Assembly (NCBI GenBank): GCA_014621425.1
Contig: JAANBB010000032.1
Location: forward strand, 62,001-126,000
Length of the DNA stretch: 64,000 nt
Source: Cylindrodendrum hubeiense
Lineage: Eukaryota; Ascomycota; Sordariomycetes; Hypocreales; Nectriaceae
Direction of reading: 5' to 3'
A model generated the notes under the pieces. It was not told where the DNA came from and searched no databases. It saw nothing but the letters and a program-made list of their open reading frames with translations. The position numbers and the translations under genes are program-made. Of the stretch, positions 23,450 to 36,020 are shown one piece after another; position 1 is the first letter of the stretch; each line of letters opens with the position of its first letter.

Positions 23450-24339
23450 GGGCAGAGTCCACGTTAGGCCTTGCTTCTGTGTGTTATGTCTGCGCTTTTG
23501 ACAGATAGTTAGCTAGGAAATGTTTGGAGAAAGGAGAAGGAGACCGAAAAGACATACATGCGATCCTGGAAAACTTTCGCTCTTGGCTCGACATGCGATG
23601 AAGTGAAGGATAGGAGTTTGTGGGGGCAGCGCAAGTGTTAGGGGCGACAAGAGGAACCACGGAGGGCTGTGTGGAAATGAATACCCTTGAGATTAATTGT
23701 GGCAATGCAGCCCAGCCTGGAAGTGGGCAGCTAAAATCTCAAACTTGTGACTCTTACCTCGGACGGCTGTGCTCGTGTTGGCTCGCCCTGCATGCTGTGA
23801 TACACGCTAATGCATGTCACACACATATACTGCCAGGTATTCGTGAAGGATCCGAGGTAACCTTATGTTTAACCATGATAGTGAATCATGTTGGAATAAA
23901 AAATCTCGTGTAGCCGAGTAACTATGCAGAGAGGGCTTGGGAATGAGACATTTGGCAGGCGCAGTAAAGTGGGCTCAATGAATACGGCAGCAACTGATAC
24001 TCAGGACATGGATGTGGATCATCGTGCGTTTAGGCGTTGACTGCATTCCGTTTTACTTGATAAAATATTATATGCTAACTGCGAGTTGCTAATGTCTGGA
24101 ACTGGGCAAAATTACTCATACAATCACGAGATGAGGCATTTCTTTACCCGGTTGTCCTCGGCTACATCGTTGAAGAGGATACATTAGACAAATTGGTTGC
24201 TGAATGATCCCTGCGTGTTAAAATGTGGGAGGATTTCTCGCGCATGCGGCGGAGTCCGGCCATGACGTATTCAGAGCTCAGCTACAAGAGTCCGCCTGTA
24301 AGCAATGAGCTTCAACCAACACCAGCAGGTCAGTTGGCC

Positions 24340-24610
24340 TTGCACTGCCACATATCTTTCTGAATCTGCACATCGATGATATGTTAATCCACGCCTATTC
24401 TCATCCTCTAATCATCAATCGCAGGGATATGAAGTTCAACCAACAACATGATCAGCAGGCTTGGTCGCACACGGATCCTCCTGCCTCTCAGTCGAGCTGA
24501 AAGTGAAGTGCACAACTCAGCAGGAGGCGCCGATAATGGTGCAGATAACCGCAACCGAGCGTGTCAGACTTGATCACATTGCACTGCCGCAAATCTTTCC
24601 GGATATGCAC
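24340..24610. repeat. Duplicated 32-bp block in a gene-free region
   Basis: The blocks 24340-24371 and 24579-24610 match at 27 of 32 positions and start 239 bp apart, upstream of the gene at 24930. The rest of 23450-24929 (about 1.5 kb) holds only short ORFs that I cannot support. Confidence 0.5.
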
Positions 24611-24929
24611 TCGGATGGACTATAACCCTGCTTCAAGCTGTGGAATGATGCAAAGACCAACAACAACGCAAGCGTGTTTGACCAACAACGGTTCAGGAGG
24701 ATTGACACGAGTCAACTACGCTATCTCATGATTGAATTGCACTCGTATGAACCCCACATCATTTTCAGCTCGCTTCTGGACATATTCTGATGAACGCGCA
24801 AGACGAACATAAAAGGGATACTGTCCGGCCAGATTTTGGAAACGAACTCAGTACAGATAAGCAACAGCTCGGTTACAAACACTCTTCTCTTATCTTTTAT
24901 CTTCCACACGTCGTCACAATCAGTTAGCC

Positions 24930-26231
24930 ATGCCGTTTCAGACTTCTAAGCAAGCCGAGGAAGGCGAGCCTGACTTGCTTCGCATGGAAGAGCTGGCGAA
25001 GTACCGTCGCTGGGCTCGACGCGGGTTCTTTCTTGTTGCTTTGTTATTTGTTTGGAACATCGCTCTCACACTGAGGCTTGCATTATCTCCACGGGTTCAG
25101 TCTGTTTCTACCTCTAACATGCTGGGCCTCGCCGCTCCTGTTATGGTACCTTCGACAGATGTCCAGCACGTGGATCCTAAAGACGGAGACGTTCAAGCTG
25201 TCGAGTTAAGATCTAATGGCAAGTTGTTTTTATTTCATATTTCAGATTAGTGGTACAGCAGCTAATTTGAACCAGGACTTAGTAAAAGGGCTGACCCCTT
25301 GGCCGGATTCTCAGATGGCACGAGGCTGGGTATATTTGGTGTCAGCAGTCTTATCACGGGATGGACTACGGCTACCAGTATCCGTAATATGGTCAAGGAC
25401 TGTAAAAGTTTCTCTGAGGATCCGGGGTTTGACATCGGAAATAATTGCCTTTCGGCAGTTATCACCAATGCCATTGCCGTTTCTGCCACGCTGGTCACAG
25501 CTTACCAAGCTTGGCAGCTTCGCGGAACTGTCACCAAATCTGTCCAAATCTTCTTTACAGACCCTTACAACGGCCCTGAGAAGCGTAGCTTGGAGGATTC
25601 TATGTCAACTCACATCGGTGCTGAAGTCCGTCATATTGGGAACTGGGACGCGTCAAAGCATTGGTCGTCGATGAAGCGTGAAGAAATGAAGGAGACGCCC
25701 GTGTTTGCCACAACAATCCGCGGCAAGGACATCCACTTTGCTGTGGTCGATGACGAAAACAACCAAACGACCTTTCGCGTTGGCCACGGGCCTGGTCCGG
25801 GTACCGAGGCTAACCGAAAGCTGAGGGCTCGCGACGAGGATGGCACCTTCTACAACGACGTCTACTTTGATGGTGGCGGCATGGATTACAAGGCGGAAAT
25901 TGGGTTGGAGACTAACGACCAGAGCATGTTCATCGCCAATGAGGACGACGCCAACTGGCTATTGCGCCAGGTGGAGTGCTGGGTGTCATCTTGGCTGCAA
26001 CTTTCCGAACCCGGACTTTTTATCGACATTTCAGACTTCATGAGTGACGTGACCGATTACAAGGCTTTGAATTATGCGATCTACAACGATGATCAGTCAG
26101 CGTGGCTTACATCTGGAGTCATGGCCCCATTCGAAGGCGACAGCACGTCTATTATCGATCAAGTCGAGATTTCCCACGGGCTGGATATGAATATCGACTG
26201 CCTCGCTGCCTCAACTAAGCAAAAGAAGTAG
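24930..26231 (+). CDS. Signal-anchored protein of unknown family, with a GC-AG intron
   Basis: Exons 24930-25218 and 25276-26231 join to 414 codons. The intron starts with GCAAGT and ends CAG, a standard GC-AG type; no GT donor gives an open joined frame. Residues about 31-53 (RRGFFLVALLFVWNIALTLRLAL) form one N-terminal membrane segment after a charged head, like a type II anchor. Shortly after the junction SKRADPLAGF offers a Kex2-type Lys-Arg site. A mildly hydrophobic stretch (ITNAIAVSATLVTAY) follows, then a soluble, acidic domain with HIGNWDASKHW, FRVGHGPGPG, YNDVYFDGGGMDY and WLLRQVECWVSSW. I do not recognise the domain. A secretory-pathway location is inferred. Its neighbour is the PNP-NACHT-ankyrin receptor 0.7 kb downstream in the same direction. 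Confidence 0.75.
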
Positions 26232-26939
26232 CTCACTGTGGCAGAATGATGGTGGGATTTGGGACAAGGCTATCGGTGATGGTCAGTATGGTTGCATGGG
26301 CAGAGTGTTTCAATTGTTGATTTAATTAAACTTGGGTTGTAGAAAATCGAATGGCCAAGAGTATTCTGCAACATGCAATCTGCACTTCTCCCCAGCTGTC
26401 TTGCGTATCTATTGATGAAGACACTGCTGGGAGGCGGCAGAAAGAAATAACAAGTGACCAATACATAGATCCATCATTAATCATACTCATTACCCTATGT
26501 TAGCACTGTCATTGGTATCAATCTCCATGTCCACATTGTATTATGCACTACTTTTGGGGCAGTGCCATGTTTGGGTCATTGCTTTGCGAGGTTGGAAGGC
26601 ACCAGCCACAACAGGGTTTGGTTCTAATTGTGGCTTGTGACTTCAGCCTGGTCTCGACCCCTCACTTCCCCTATCCTCGCCGCCCCTTCATTTTTGCGCA
26701 TTTCGCTCAGTTACCCTATTTTTCTTTCAAGATGAAGAGATTTTGAGACTTACGCTCCTTCCCTGCATTCCCTTGTATCGCTTTCCTTCAGAGGCTCAAA
26801 GCCATACTTGCATTTGTCAAATTTGCAGAACGCTACGTGACGGCTCTGCGATGCACCACAAAGACTTGAACTTAGCCGCCGTTCTCGACTCTCAAACTTG
26901 CTCTATACACATACCCCCGGTTCTTGATCGTTTGGCTCA
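26232..26939. other. Intergenic, promoter of the first NLR gene
   Basis: A pyrimidine-rich stretch before 26940 fits a fungal promoter. No gene is seen. Confidence 0.45.
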
Positions 26940-29900
26940 ATGGCCGAGTTAGATCCAGAGCTCTATACTGTGGCATGGATCGCCCCTCTGGAGATCGAAG
27001 CACAAGCTGCCCTACACTTGTTGGATAATCGACACCGGGGCAGGTTTACGATCAGCCGCGGCGATGATTATGTCTTCCAAGCTGGCGATGTATGCGGTCA
27101 CAATATCATCATCGCAACCCTACCGGTCGGCCAAGAATACGGCACCGGCTCGGCCGCCGCCCTCGCTAGCCAGGTGAAGAAGTCTTTTCCAAATCTCTGG
27201 TTCGGCTTGCTAGTTGGTGTTGCGGCTGGACTCCCGAACCTCTCGCGAACTCGACCGCTCGATATCCGTCTTGGCGATGTTCTTGTGGGCGTGTCCGAGG
27301 GTGAAAGTGCGGGGCTTATAGCCTATGACCTAGGCAAGGAGACAGGCCAAGATGGTTTTCAGCTCTTGCGTCTCGGTAACGTATTGGCCAGTACGGAAAC
27401 AGTTGTCCGATCAGCCATCGGCAGCATCAAACTCAATGCGCCGGATGATGCAGAAATATTTTTACCGTATTACGAGCAGATCAAAGACAAAGAGCACCCC
27501 AACGGAACATTCATCGACCCTGGACAAGAGAACGATTCACTCTACCAAATTGACGACAGTGGGGCAGAATGTCTGGTAGAACGAGAACGAAGGCTAGATT
27601 CCAAGAGGACTCGAGTGTGGTACGGACCCATAGGTTCAGGAGAAAAGCTGATAAAGAATGCCCGGAAACGAGATGAGTTGAGAGACAAGTACAATATCAT
27701 CGGCCTCGAGATGGAGGCGGCTGGGATCACGAATCGCATTCCCGTGGGCGTCATTCGAGGAGTCTGTGACTATGGGGATGAACATAAGAATAAGGAATGG
27801 CAACCGTATGCTGCTGCAATGGCTGCCGCTTACGCCAAGGCCGTCTTGGCCGAGATTTCACCCAAGATCGTCGTACGAAGAGAAGGACCAATTATACAGA
27901 ATAGTCAGTAAGCATCACAGTTGCTTCGCTAACTCGAAGGATCTTGAGCTGACTCATCAACCCAGTGATACCATGGCGATAGACGTGGACAGGAGACCTA
28001 AGCGCAGACTCAATGAGTATCCTCTCCGCATTATAGAAGGTAGAGCCAAGAGGCCCCGTGGTGGAGATCCCGACAACGAAAGTTTGCAAACCTTGCCTGG
28101 TGAAGCTCAAGCCGGTAAGAATAATTAGCTCATAGCTTCTGCGAGAATTATACTTGAGCTAAATTGCCGTGAAGCACCAAAACCACTGGATGAAGAACAA
28201 AAACGAGTGCTCTTGGACTCGTTGCGATTCGACCAAATCGACGCTCGCCAGATGACTATTAAGAAAGCACATGCCAAGACGTGTGAATGGCTGCTGAAAA
28301 AATCCGAGTATCGTGACTGGCTTGACCTTGGCAAGCTCGGCGAACATCACGGCTTCTTGTGGATCAAAGGGAAGCCTGGGACCGGAAAGTCAATATTGAT
28401 GAAGTTTGCTCTCGACAATGCTCGAAAGAAGATGAAAGATAAGATCATCATCTCTTTCTTCTTTAATGCGCGAGGAGACAGCATGGAGAAATCTACAATC
28501 GGAATGTATCGATCATTATTCCTACAGCTTCTCGAACGACTCCCAGAACTTCAGGGCGTCTTTGATTCTCTTGGATTAGCATCCTGGAATGGCGGCTTCC
28601 AACAATGGAGCATCGAGTCACTGGAAACACTCTTCGAAAAGGCCGTGCTTCGTCTTGGAAATTCCTTACTGGTGTGTTTTATCGACGCATTAGATGAGTG
28701 CGATGAGCATCAGATCCGGAACATGATATCTTTTTTCGAACGTGTTGGCAAACTAACCACGTCAACCGGTATTAAATTCCAAGTATGCTTTTCGAGCAGA
28801 CACTTCCCATACATCACGATTTCGAAAGGACTCAACTTGGTTCTCGAAGAACAAGACGAACATAGCGAGGATATAGTCAGCTACCTAGACAGCAAGCTGA
28901 GGATTGGAAAGAGTAAGCTTGCCGAGCAAATCCGCGTTGATCTCAAAGAGAAGGCATCTGGGATCTTTCTGTGGGTTATCCTGGTGGTGGGGATTCTAAA
29001 CAAGGAGTATGACCACGGCCGTATTCATAAGCTTCGACAAAAGCTCAGAGATATCCCTGGGGACCTGCACGAGCTTTTCCGCGATATTTTGACTCGTGGT
29101 GATGACGACAACAGAGATGAACTACTGCTGTGTATTCAGTGGGTGCTCTTTGCGAGACAGCCGTTAAAACCGGAGGAGTTACACTATGCCATCCTTTTTG
29201 GCGTCCAACCAGAGGTTCTATCTGAATTGAATCCCGATGAGCTCACAGCCCCTGATATGAACAGATTTATCCTCAGTTCCTCTCAAGGACTCGCCGAAAT
29301 CACCAAGTCCAAAACTCCGACGGTTCAATTCATTCACGAGTCAGTCAACGATTTTCTTCTCAGAGAAAATGGACTTAAGGAAATTTGGTCTGATCTCGGA
29401 AAAAACTTCCAAGCGGAGAGCCACATGCGATTGAATCAGTGTTGTCTTGGCTACATGAGTATCGGCATTACTGGTCTGAACATTGGCAATTCACTCCCGA
29501 AGGCTTCGTCAGTGGAAGCTGCCGAAATCCGCCGATCAACAAATAAAGCGTTTCCGTTCCTAGAGTATGCTGTACGGAATGTATTGTACCATGCAGATGT
29601 AGCAGAAGGCGGCGGCATCAGCCAGGCGAGTTTTGTTCAGAACTTTGAGCTTCAGCTTACTGACTGGATTAAACTCGACAACCTATTCGAGAAACACGAC
29701 GTACGCCGACATACTCCTAATGCAAGTCTTTTATATATATTGGCGGAGCACAATGTGGTGAATCTGATTAGCCATCACTCGGACAAGCTATCCTGCTTCG
29801 AAATAGAAAAAGAGCGTTATGGCCTGCCAATCTTTGCCGCATTGGCTACCGGTAGCCGCGAAGTGGTCTGGGCATTTTTGAAAGCCCAGGCGGAGACCGA

Positions 29901-31797
29901 GCCCCCAACATCTCCACTTCACTACTTGTGTGAACAATATTACCGGAATGAAAATAAACGAGCTGGTCTTGGACGCGACTTGAAATTTTCACGACGACGA
30001 AGTCTCCTCTCGCATCTGGCAGAGGGTGGCGACGAGTTTATCTTCGCTTTTGTCCTCGCTTCAGACAAGCATGACGCCGACATCGAGTCAAAGAGCATGA
30101 CAGGTCGGACGCTGCTGTGGTATGCCGCTGGGGGAGGGCATGAGGCCATCGTGCGGCTACTACTCAACAAGGGCGCCGTCATTGAGGCAACCGACGAGAA
30201 TGGCCGCACGCCGCTGTCGCAGGCCGCTGGAGGGGGGCATGAGTCCGTCGTGCGGCTACTCCTTAAATGGGGCGCTAATATTGAGGCGGCCGACCAGAGT
30301 CGCCGCACGCCGCTGTGGTGGGCTGTCTCGGAAGGGCATGAGGCCGTCGTACAGCTACTCCTCGACAGGGGGGCCAATATCGAGGTGGAGCATATAGAGG
30401 ACCCGACGATACTGGAGTATGCCGCCACGAAAGGACATGAGGGTGTTTTGAAGCTACTCTTCGATAAGTGTGGCTATACTGAGGCGGCTGATATGGACAG
30501 CTGGAAGCTGCTGTCGAATGCCGCTGCAAACGGACACAAAGTTGTTGTGCAGCTACTCCTCGACAAGGGCATCCACATCGATACAGCTGATCCGGGTGGC
30601 TGGACACCGCTGTGGCATGCCGCCGCAAACAAGCATGTAGCTGTTGTGCAGCTTCTTCTCGACAAGGGCGCCCACATTGACGCAGCTGACAAGTACGGCC
30701 GGACACTGCTATTGTGGGCCGCCGCGGATTTTGGAAAAAGGCGGATCATCGAGGCTGTCTTGCAGGTGCTCCTCGACAAGGGCGCCGCCATCGAGGCAGC
30801 TGATAAAGACGGCCGGACGCCGCTATCATGGGCAGCCGATACAGGAAACGGGGTTCTCGTGCGGCTGCTTCTCGACAAGGGCTCCCACACCGAGGCAGCT
30901 GACAAAGACGGCCGGACGCCGCTGTCGTGGGCCGTCGTGTTTGATTTAGGCAAGAGTTCGCATATTTTTCAATCGCTTCTCGACAAGGGCGCTGTCATCG
31001 AGGCGGCTGACAAGACCGGCCGAACGCCGCTGTCATGGGCCGCCGCGGGTGCTGACAGTAATATAGCTGTCATACAGCTACTCCTCGACAACGGCGCCAT
31101 TATCAAGGTGGCTGATATAGATGGCCGGACACCGTTGTGGTATGCCGCTGCAACAAATCATAAGGCTGCCGTGCAGCTGCTCCTCGACAACGACGCCTAC
31201 ACCGAGGCAGCGGACAAGAATGGCCGAACACCTCTATCGTTGGCCTCCGAGTGCGGTCAAGGGCCCAGCGACGGGGCTATTGTGCAGTTGCTCCTCGACA
31301 AGGGCGCCGTCATCGAGGCAGCCGACAAAGACGNCCGGACGCCGCTGTCATGGGCTTCCGCAAGTAATAGTGAAAATGGTGTGCAGCTGCTCCTCGACAA
31401 AGGCGCTGTAATCGAGGCAGCCGACAAAGACGGCCGGACACCGCTATCATGGGCGGCCGATAGAGGATTCGATGTTATCGTGCGGCAACTCCTTGCCAAG
31501 GGCGCCCACATTGAGGCAGCAGACATAGAGGGTCGTACCCCGCTGTCGTGGGCTTCCGGGAGGAAGAACTACTTTAATAGATTTGCTGTGCAGCTGCTTC
31601 TCATTAAGGGCGCCCACATCGAGCAGCTGACAAGGATGGCCGAACGCCACTGTCGTGGGCTGTCGCAAACGGTAGTAAATATGCTGTGCAACTGCTCCTC
31701 AACAAAGGCGCCCTCACCGAGTCAGTTGGCAAGGACTACAGTACGCTACTGGCATGGTCGGTCGAGGGAGGGCACTAGAGTTCAGTCCGCGGGCTGA
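26940..31797 (+). CDS. NLR-type STAND receptor: PNP_UDP - NACHT - ankyrin repeats
   Basis: Exons 26940-27907, 27966-28114 and 28175-31797 join to 1579 codons. Residues about 1-310 are a purine nucleoside phosphorylase-like domain (VAWIAPLEIEAQAAL, LVGVAAGLP, IGLEMEAAG, VIRGVCDYGD). A short basic linker follows (RRPKRR). The NACHT NTPase has Walker A WIKGKPGTGKS, Walker B CFIDALDECDE, sensor FSSRHFPY and the winged-helix-like FIHESVNDFL. From about 30040 there are 15 in-frame ankyrin repeats, many sharing AADKDGRTPLSWA and LLLDKGA. Fungal NLRs of this plan are cytosolic sensors of non-self or stress that oligomerise on activation; the PNP domain is the presumed effector. Near 31622 one G appears missing, so the last repeats run out of frame and the protein ends in an unrelated tail. 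Base 31334 is N. Assembly error within near-identical repeats is possible. Confidence 0.92.
30040..31780 (+). repeat. Near-identical ankyrin-coding tandem repeats
   Basis: Units of about 100-115 bp recur about 17 times, several with long identical stretches such as GACAAAGACGGCCGGAC. Two further units continue in another frame after base 31622. Confidence 0.85.
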
Positions 31798-33525
31798 TAG
31801 CAGAGAATCACTGCCAGCCTGGTGCGTTCTTAATTGGAAACATCGACCGCAAGCTTCGCATACTTCTCTTCTACTTCCCCTCGTGCCTGTCTTTCGATAT
31901 CATAGGTCGGCTGGTGGTAAAGGTAGAACTTGCCGCACTATTTAACAATGCATCTGCGTTGCGCTCGCTTAGTGTGGATTAGATTTGTGAAATTTGGACT
32001 CTATTTCCCTTCTTCATGGCCTTCAATGCGGTGTCTGACATGCTTAAGCTGTGCGTGGTGCTGTTCGAGTTCGACAATCTCCTGGTCTGGCCGAGGATTC
32101 GCCCACACCTCTTGGGAGCTATGTCCCCTTTTCAGGTCATTATGATGCCCACTCATCGATATCAAGGTCTGTTCAAAGTAAAAGACCGCCAAAGGCTTTG
32201 TCCTGGGCTGCAAAATTATCTTATGATGAGTAGAGAGGAGAAAAGGAGTACATATTGCGCAGGATGAAACAACATAGCTGCGCTAGGGTCGAGATACGCA
32301 GGGCCCAGCCACATCGTTCCCAAGACATATTCCTGATCTAGTACTCGACTGAACTCGAATACTTGCTCAATCCCGTGTGAAAAAGAGATTCTCGTTTGAA
32401 TAGTCATTTTATTAAAGTCGAAACGTAAATGAATTGGTAACAATTGCGCATGTATTCATGATTGGGTCCTCAGTTTCATGACTGACCATTTCATGTAATT
32501 CCATGATGGTATGGTCCATGCACCATCATCTGAAAATGACTCATCTTCCTCTACCGTCTGCCTTCTACGAGATGATGATTCGCATTGAGATAGAGATGTT
32601 GTAGTCAAAGCAAAAACGAGATCCGGAGCCTCTACAGATACAAAGGGACTGGAAACTGGGCTGATGGTTTAGTGCTCAGGATAACTACGGACAGGCGGAT
32701 CATGATTTAGACTAGAGTGTGTGGTAAATGTTACTGTGGAAGAATTAGCAGACTGAATATATAATTAAAGATTCCATATTTAGTGAACTTCCTCATATAG
32801 AAGATATGCCATAAGGAATATTTGTTGATTTATGCTTGCTCATCACTTTAGTTAGTACTTCCAGGCTTCTAGGAGAATCCACTGACCTTAAGAACGGCTC
32901 AATTGATTGAAGTAGTAAATATAAAGAATATCAGCTTAAACATAGAAGAATATAGCCTCGAATAACAGGGCGACTGAATTAATTTATTCATCATACAATT
33001 TCTAAAGTCTGCTATGTAGAAATTGTCTAGTAGCAAAAGCGGGGGGGGGAAACGATAGAGGACTAAGGTTATATATGGAAGGAAGAAATAGCATAACTGC
33101 CTGACATCCCGGCTATAGTAGTATATTAAACTGCAGGATCCCTTGTATTAGAGTGCAGATGACCCGCGGTCCGGTGACCCGTCTAGTTGAATGCACCACG
33201 CGCTCATGTATGTGATATTAACACCGTCTATGGATGAGTTACTAGATATCACATTTCTTACTGATCTACAAAGTCCCATACATGGACAAACTATACAGAG
33301 ATCCATAGAAAAACAGATCCAGAAGCATAGGTTCTCATTAAATACTTATCCTTACCCAACACTGACTTCTACTCGGCGATATTCTCTCCCATTCTCCCCC
33401 TCTCTGCCTTTAACCCAAAGAAGCTGCTGCTCCATTATAGAATGTGACATATCCGCCAAACCCTGGAAAACTATCACCCTCATTCGCTTTAGGTTGTAGA
33501 TTGTCGGTCATTAAATGATGGATGA
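31798..33525. other. AT/TA-rich gap between NLR1 and an unknown gene
   Basis: The sequence is rich in TpA steps, especially 32740-33170, with a G9 run near 33041-33049. No ORF shows family features and no terminal repeats are seen. It resembles a decayed repeat or a RIP-affected insertion. Confidence 0.45.
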
Positions 33526-35573
33526 CTATGCTGGCCCGCCAAAGAAGTGATTTCCCAACACGCCTGCAACCACAATCCAAGCAATGCTCTGAGGCTCGGC
33601 ATACCTCTGGGCCATCTCCCTAGCCATGCTCCGAGAGAGAGAGGCCGATGACCTGGATCGTAATATCGGCATTGGTAGCGGCCCCTCATAAATCAATGCT
33701 GGATTATTCATGGCCAGAGGCCAGAGGTCGACGAGCTGTTGAGTTTGCATTTGAAACTGCGCGCCGAGGTCGTCCCATAGCAAACTTCCAAGAACGCGCA
33801 CGGCTCCGCTGTATCCGGGAGATTCCTCATTTCTGCCCTGGTCGGTATCAGTGGGGTCGAAATCAGCGTCCACGGCTAAAACAAAGCCCCTCTTGGCCGT
33901 GGTTGGATTCAGGTACGAGCTGATAACATCGCCATCGGCCACGAGGAACATCTCTTGGCGAACCTGCGTAGGTGCATCCGTAGACTCGACGTAGGTTTTA
34001 AAGAGTCTGAAATCATGGGTTAGCAAAATACATATGAACATGGGCAAAGGACTTACACTTTGGCAGCTTCGATATCTCCATCTTCAATACCAAGCTCCTT
34101 GCCGTCAAGCCAGTGAATCTTGGAGATGTTGCGGACGTCGTCAATGCCGGTAAACTCGTCGCCCCAGTTGGCACAGTCGTCTTCGAACCTCTGTTTGAAG
34201 TAGGCCCACTGCCCATCATTGTGCTCGTGGTTGAGCCGAAACGCGACGTAGCCCCATTGAAGGTTCTCACTGCCAACCCGCGTCTTGACTTGGTCAAGCC
34301 ATGTGTCTAGACCAAGCGGCTCAGGCTCGCCACGAAGTTCCCGACGAGCCATTATGTGTGCGTTCGTCTGGCTCCGGACCGTGCGCATCATCGACCGAGG
34401 GTCGTTCACGGGACTGTCTATAGTAGATATGCCAGCCTCAGCGATTTCGTTGTATGTTTGTACTCGCGAGAGGTATCTGACTCGCGCATTGTAGTCAGCT
34501 TGGCGGTGGTAAAGATTGGCACTCCAGCTGATGGGCTCTTCGCGAAAGCGTCGTCCGTCTTGTTCAGTCAACGGCTTGGCATCCTGCGCGGGTCGCGGGT
34601 CACCCCTGTACCCGTCTGTCGGAATGAAGATGGCGAAGTTAGCATGCGCAGTGTTTTCATTCAAGTCGTGAAATTTGTTGGTGAGCTCCCACTGGCGTGC
34701 GTCGTGAGGACCCGGAATCGCTGGCTGGTGGGTGGCAAGATGTACTATGACGGGTGCACGGAGTCGGTCAATATGCTCAATCGCCCATTTGTGGGCTCTG
34801 GTGGAGATGGATTTGTAGTGGGCGCTGATGAATTCATGCCAAAGCCTGGTGGCGGACATGTGCTGGTAGGAGCCGTCAGAGGAGGCGGATTTTCGCAGGG
34901 CGTTGATGGCCTCCTCATATTCTTTGAGGTGGTCGGAGATGAGATTGGAGGTCACTCGCAGGTTGTGCTTGATCATCGGGTGGTTGAGATAGTAAAAAAC
35001 ATTGATGACGGCAACGATGAACTGGCAGGCGATGGAGAAGTTGTCGGGGCGGTCCAGCTCCAGGTCCTTCCAGCGCCTCTCAGACACGGGGGGGATGCCT
35101 TCCCATATCCTAGTCTTCATGCAGTGGAGCTCCTTGGCGATTGGGGTGAGGTGATCCAGGGCTTCGCGAGAACCAATGCGCACCATGATTGACTCCGCCG
35201 TGGATCGACGGATCTCATTGTACGGAGCGGGAGCCCACTGGGGGAAGGGCTGCATCATCATCATGAATTCTTCATGCGTCGGCCGCGGCAGCGAAGATTG
35301 GCTGCCGCCGGGCAGTTGGCCGGACGAGACAAACTCGAAGAAGTGCGCGACTGTCTGGGGCTCCAAGGTGCGGTCGACGATCCAGAGGCGAGTCCTGGCC
35401 TCGGGATGGTCGAGACGGAGGATTTGGTCTTGGATGCCTGTGGGGATGTTTCGACGCTTGACAGCAGCTTCGCCGAGTGGTTTGGAGAGTGGCGTGCCAT
35501 GTTCGGTTACCGCCATGTCAAACCTCAGCATGGCCGCAGCCCGATCGGCTGGAGGCTGATCCCTTCCCGCCAT
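33526..35573 (-). CDS. Unknown 665-residue protein lying between two NLR genes
   Basis: Exons 34057-35573 and 33526-34006 join to 665 codons with a GTAAGT...TTTCAG intron. It is hydrophilic, with no signal peptide or convincing membrane segment. It contains RTLEPQTVAHFFEFV near the N terminus, several Trp-rich segments (HKWAIEHIDRL, EEPISWSANLYHRQ, LGLDTWLDQVKTRVG, QWGYVAFRLNHEHNDGQWAYFKQRFE), DDVRNISKIHWLDGKELGIEDGDIEAAK, and later FLVADGDVISSYLNP and GFVLAVDADFDPT. I do not recognise a domain. The start at 35573 has a purine at -3 (ACCATGG-like context). An upstream in-frame Met at 35726 is possible and would add an Arg-rich leader. Its position between two STAND receptors makes a functional link worth testing but does not show one. 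Confidence 0.8.
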
Positions 35574-35960
35574 GGTGGATTTGTCGCGTCGCCCAGCTGA
35601 GTGCAAGGTTGTCGGTCTGAAAGCAAGTATGCACCTCACGGTTCTAGCGGCGCGAGGGTGGAGAAATATCAGTGACAATCTCGAGAGGCCGAGACAATGG
35701 CGGATGGAGCGTGAACGAGGGACCAACGGTATTTGAACAACTCGCCATCACGAGCTCACATGACTGCGCTCCAACTCCAGGCTCCAGGGGCCATGATCGT
35801 GCACCAAGGATTGATCCACAGCGCTCGATTAAGCAACCCCCGACCCTGAACATGCTTGAAGATGCGGCCCTGGAGGAGCAGGCCGGGTACGTGTCCACTA
35901 ACTACAGGCCCTAAGCTGTTCTATTTCCAGCGCCACTAACGCGCTGTCACCTTAATTTGG

Positions 35961-36020
35961 AACAACCAACAACCAACAACCAACGACCAAAGCCCAACGA
36001 CCAACAACGAACAACCAACA
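35961..36020 (+). repeat. Short tandem repeat of the CAACCAA type
   Basis: Imperfect copies of AACAACCAAC/ACGACCAA run for about 60 bp. The surrounding 35574-36861 is otherwise gene-free and includes the promoters of the flanking divergent genes. Confidence 0.7.

Noticed and set aside
29940..31668. Long antisense ORFs across the ankyrin array
   Set aside because: They are shadows of the repeat codons and have low-complexity products with no homology features.
33191..33499. 102-codon ORF in the AT-rich gap
   Set aside because: Composition is low-complexity and no family is recognisable.
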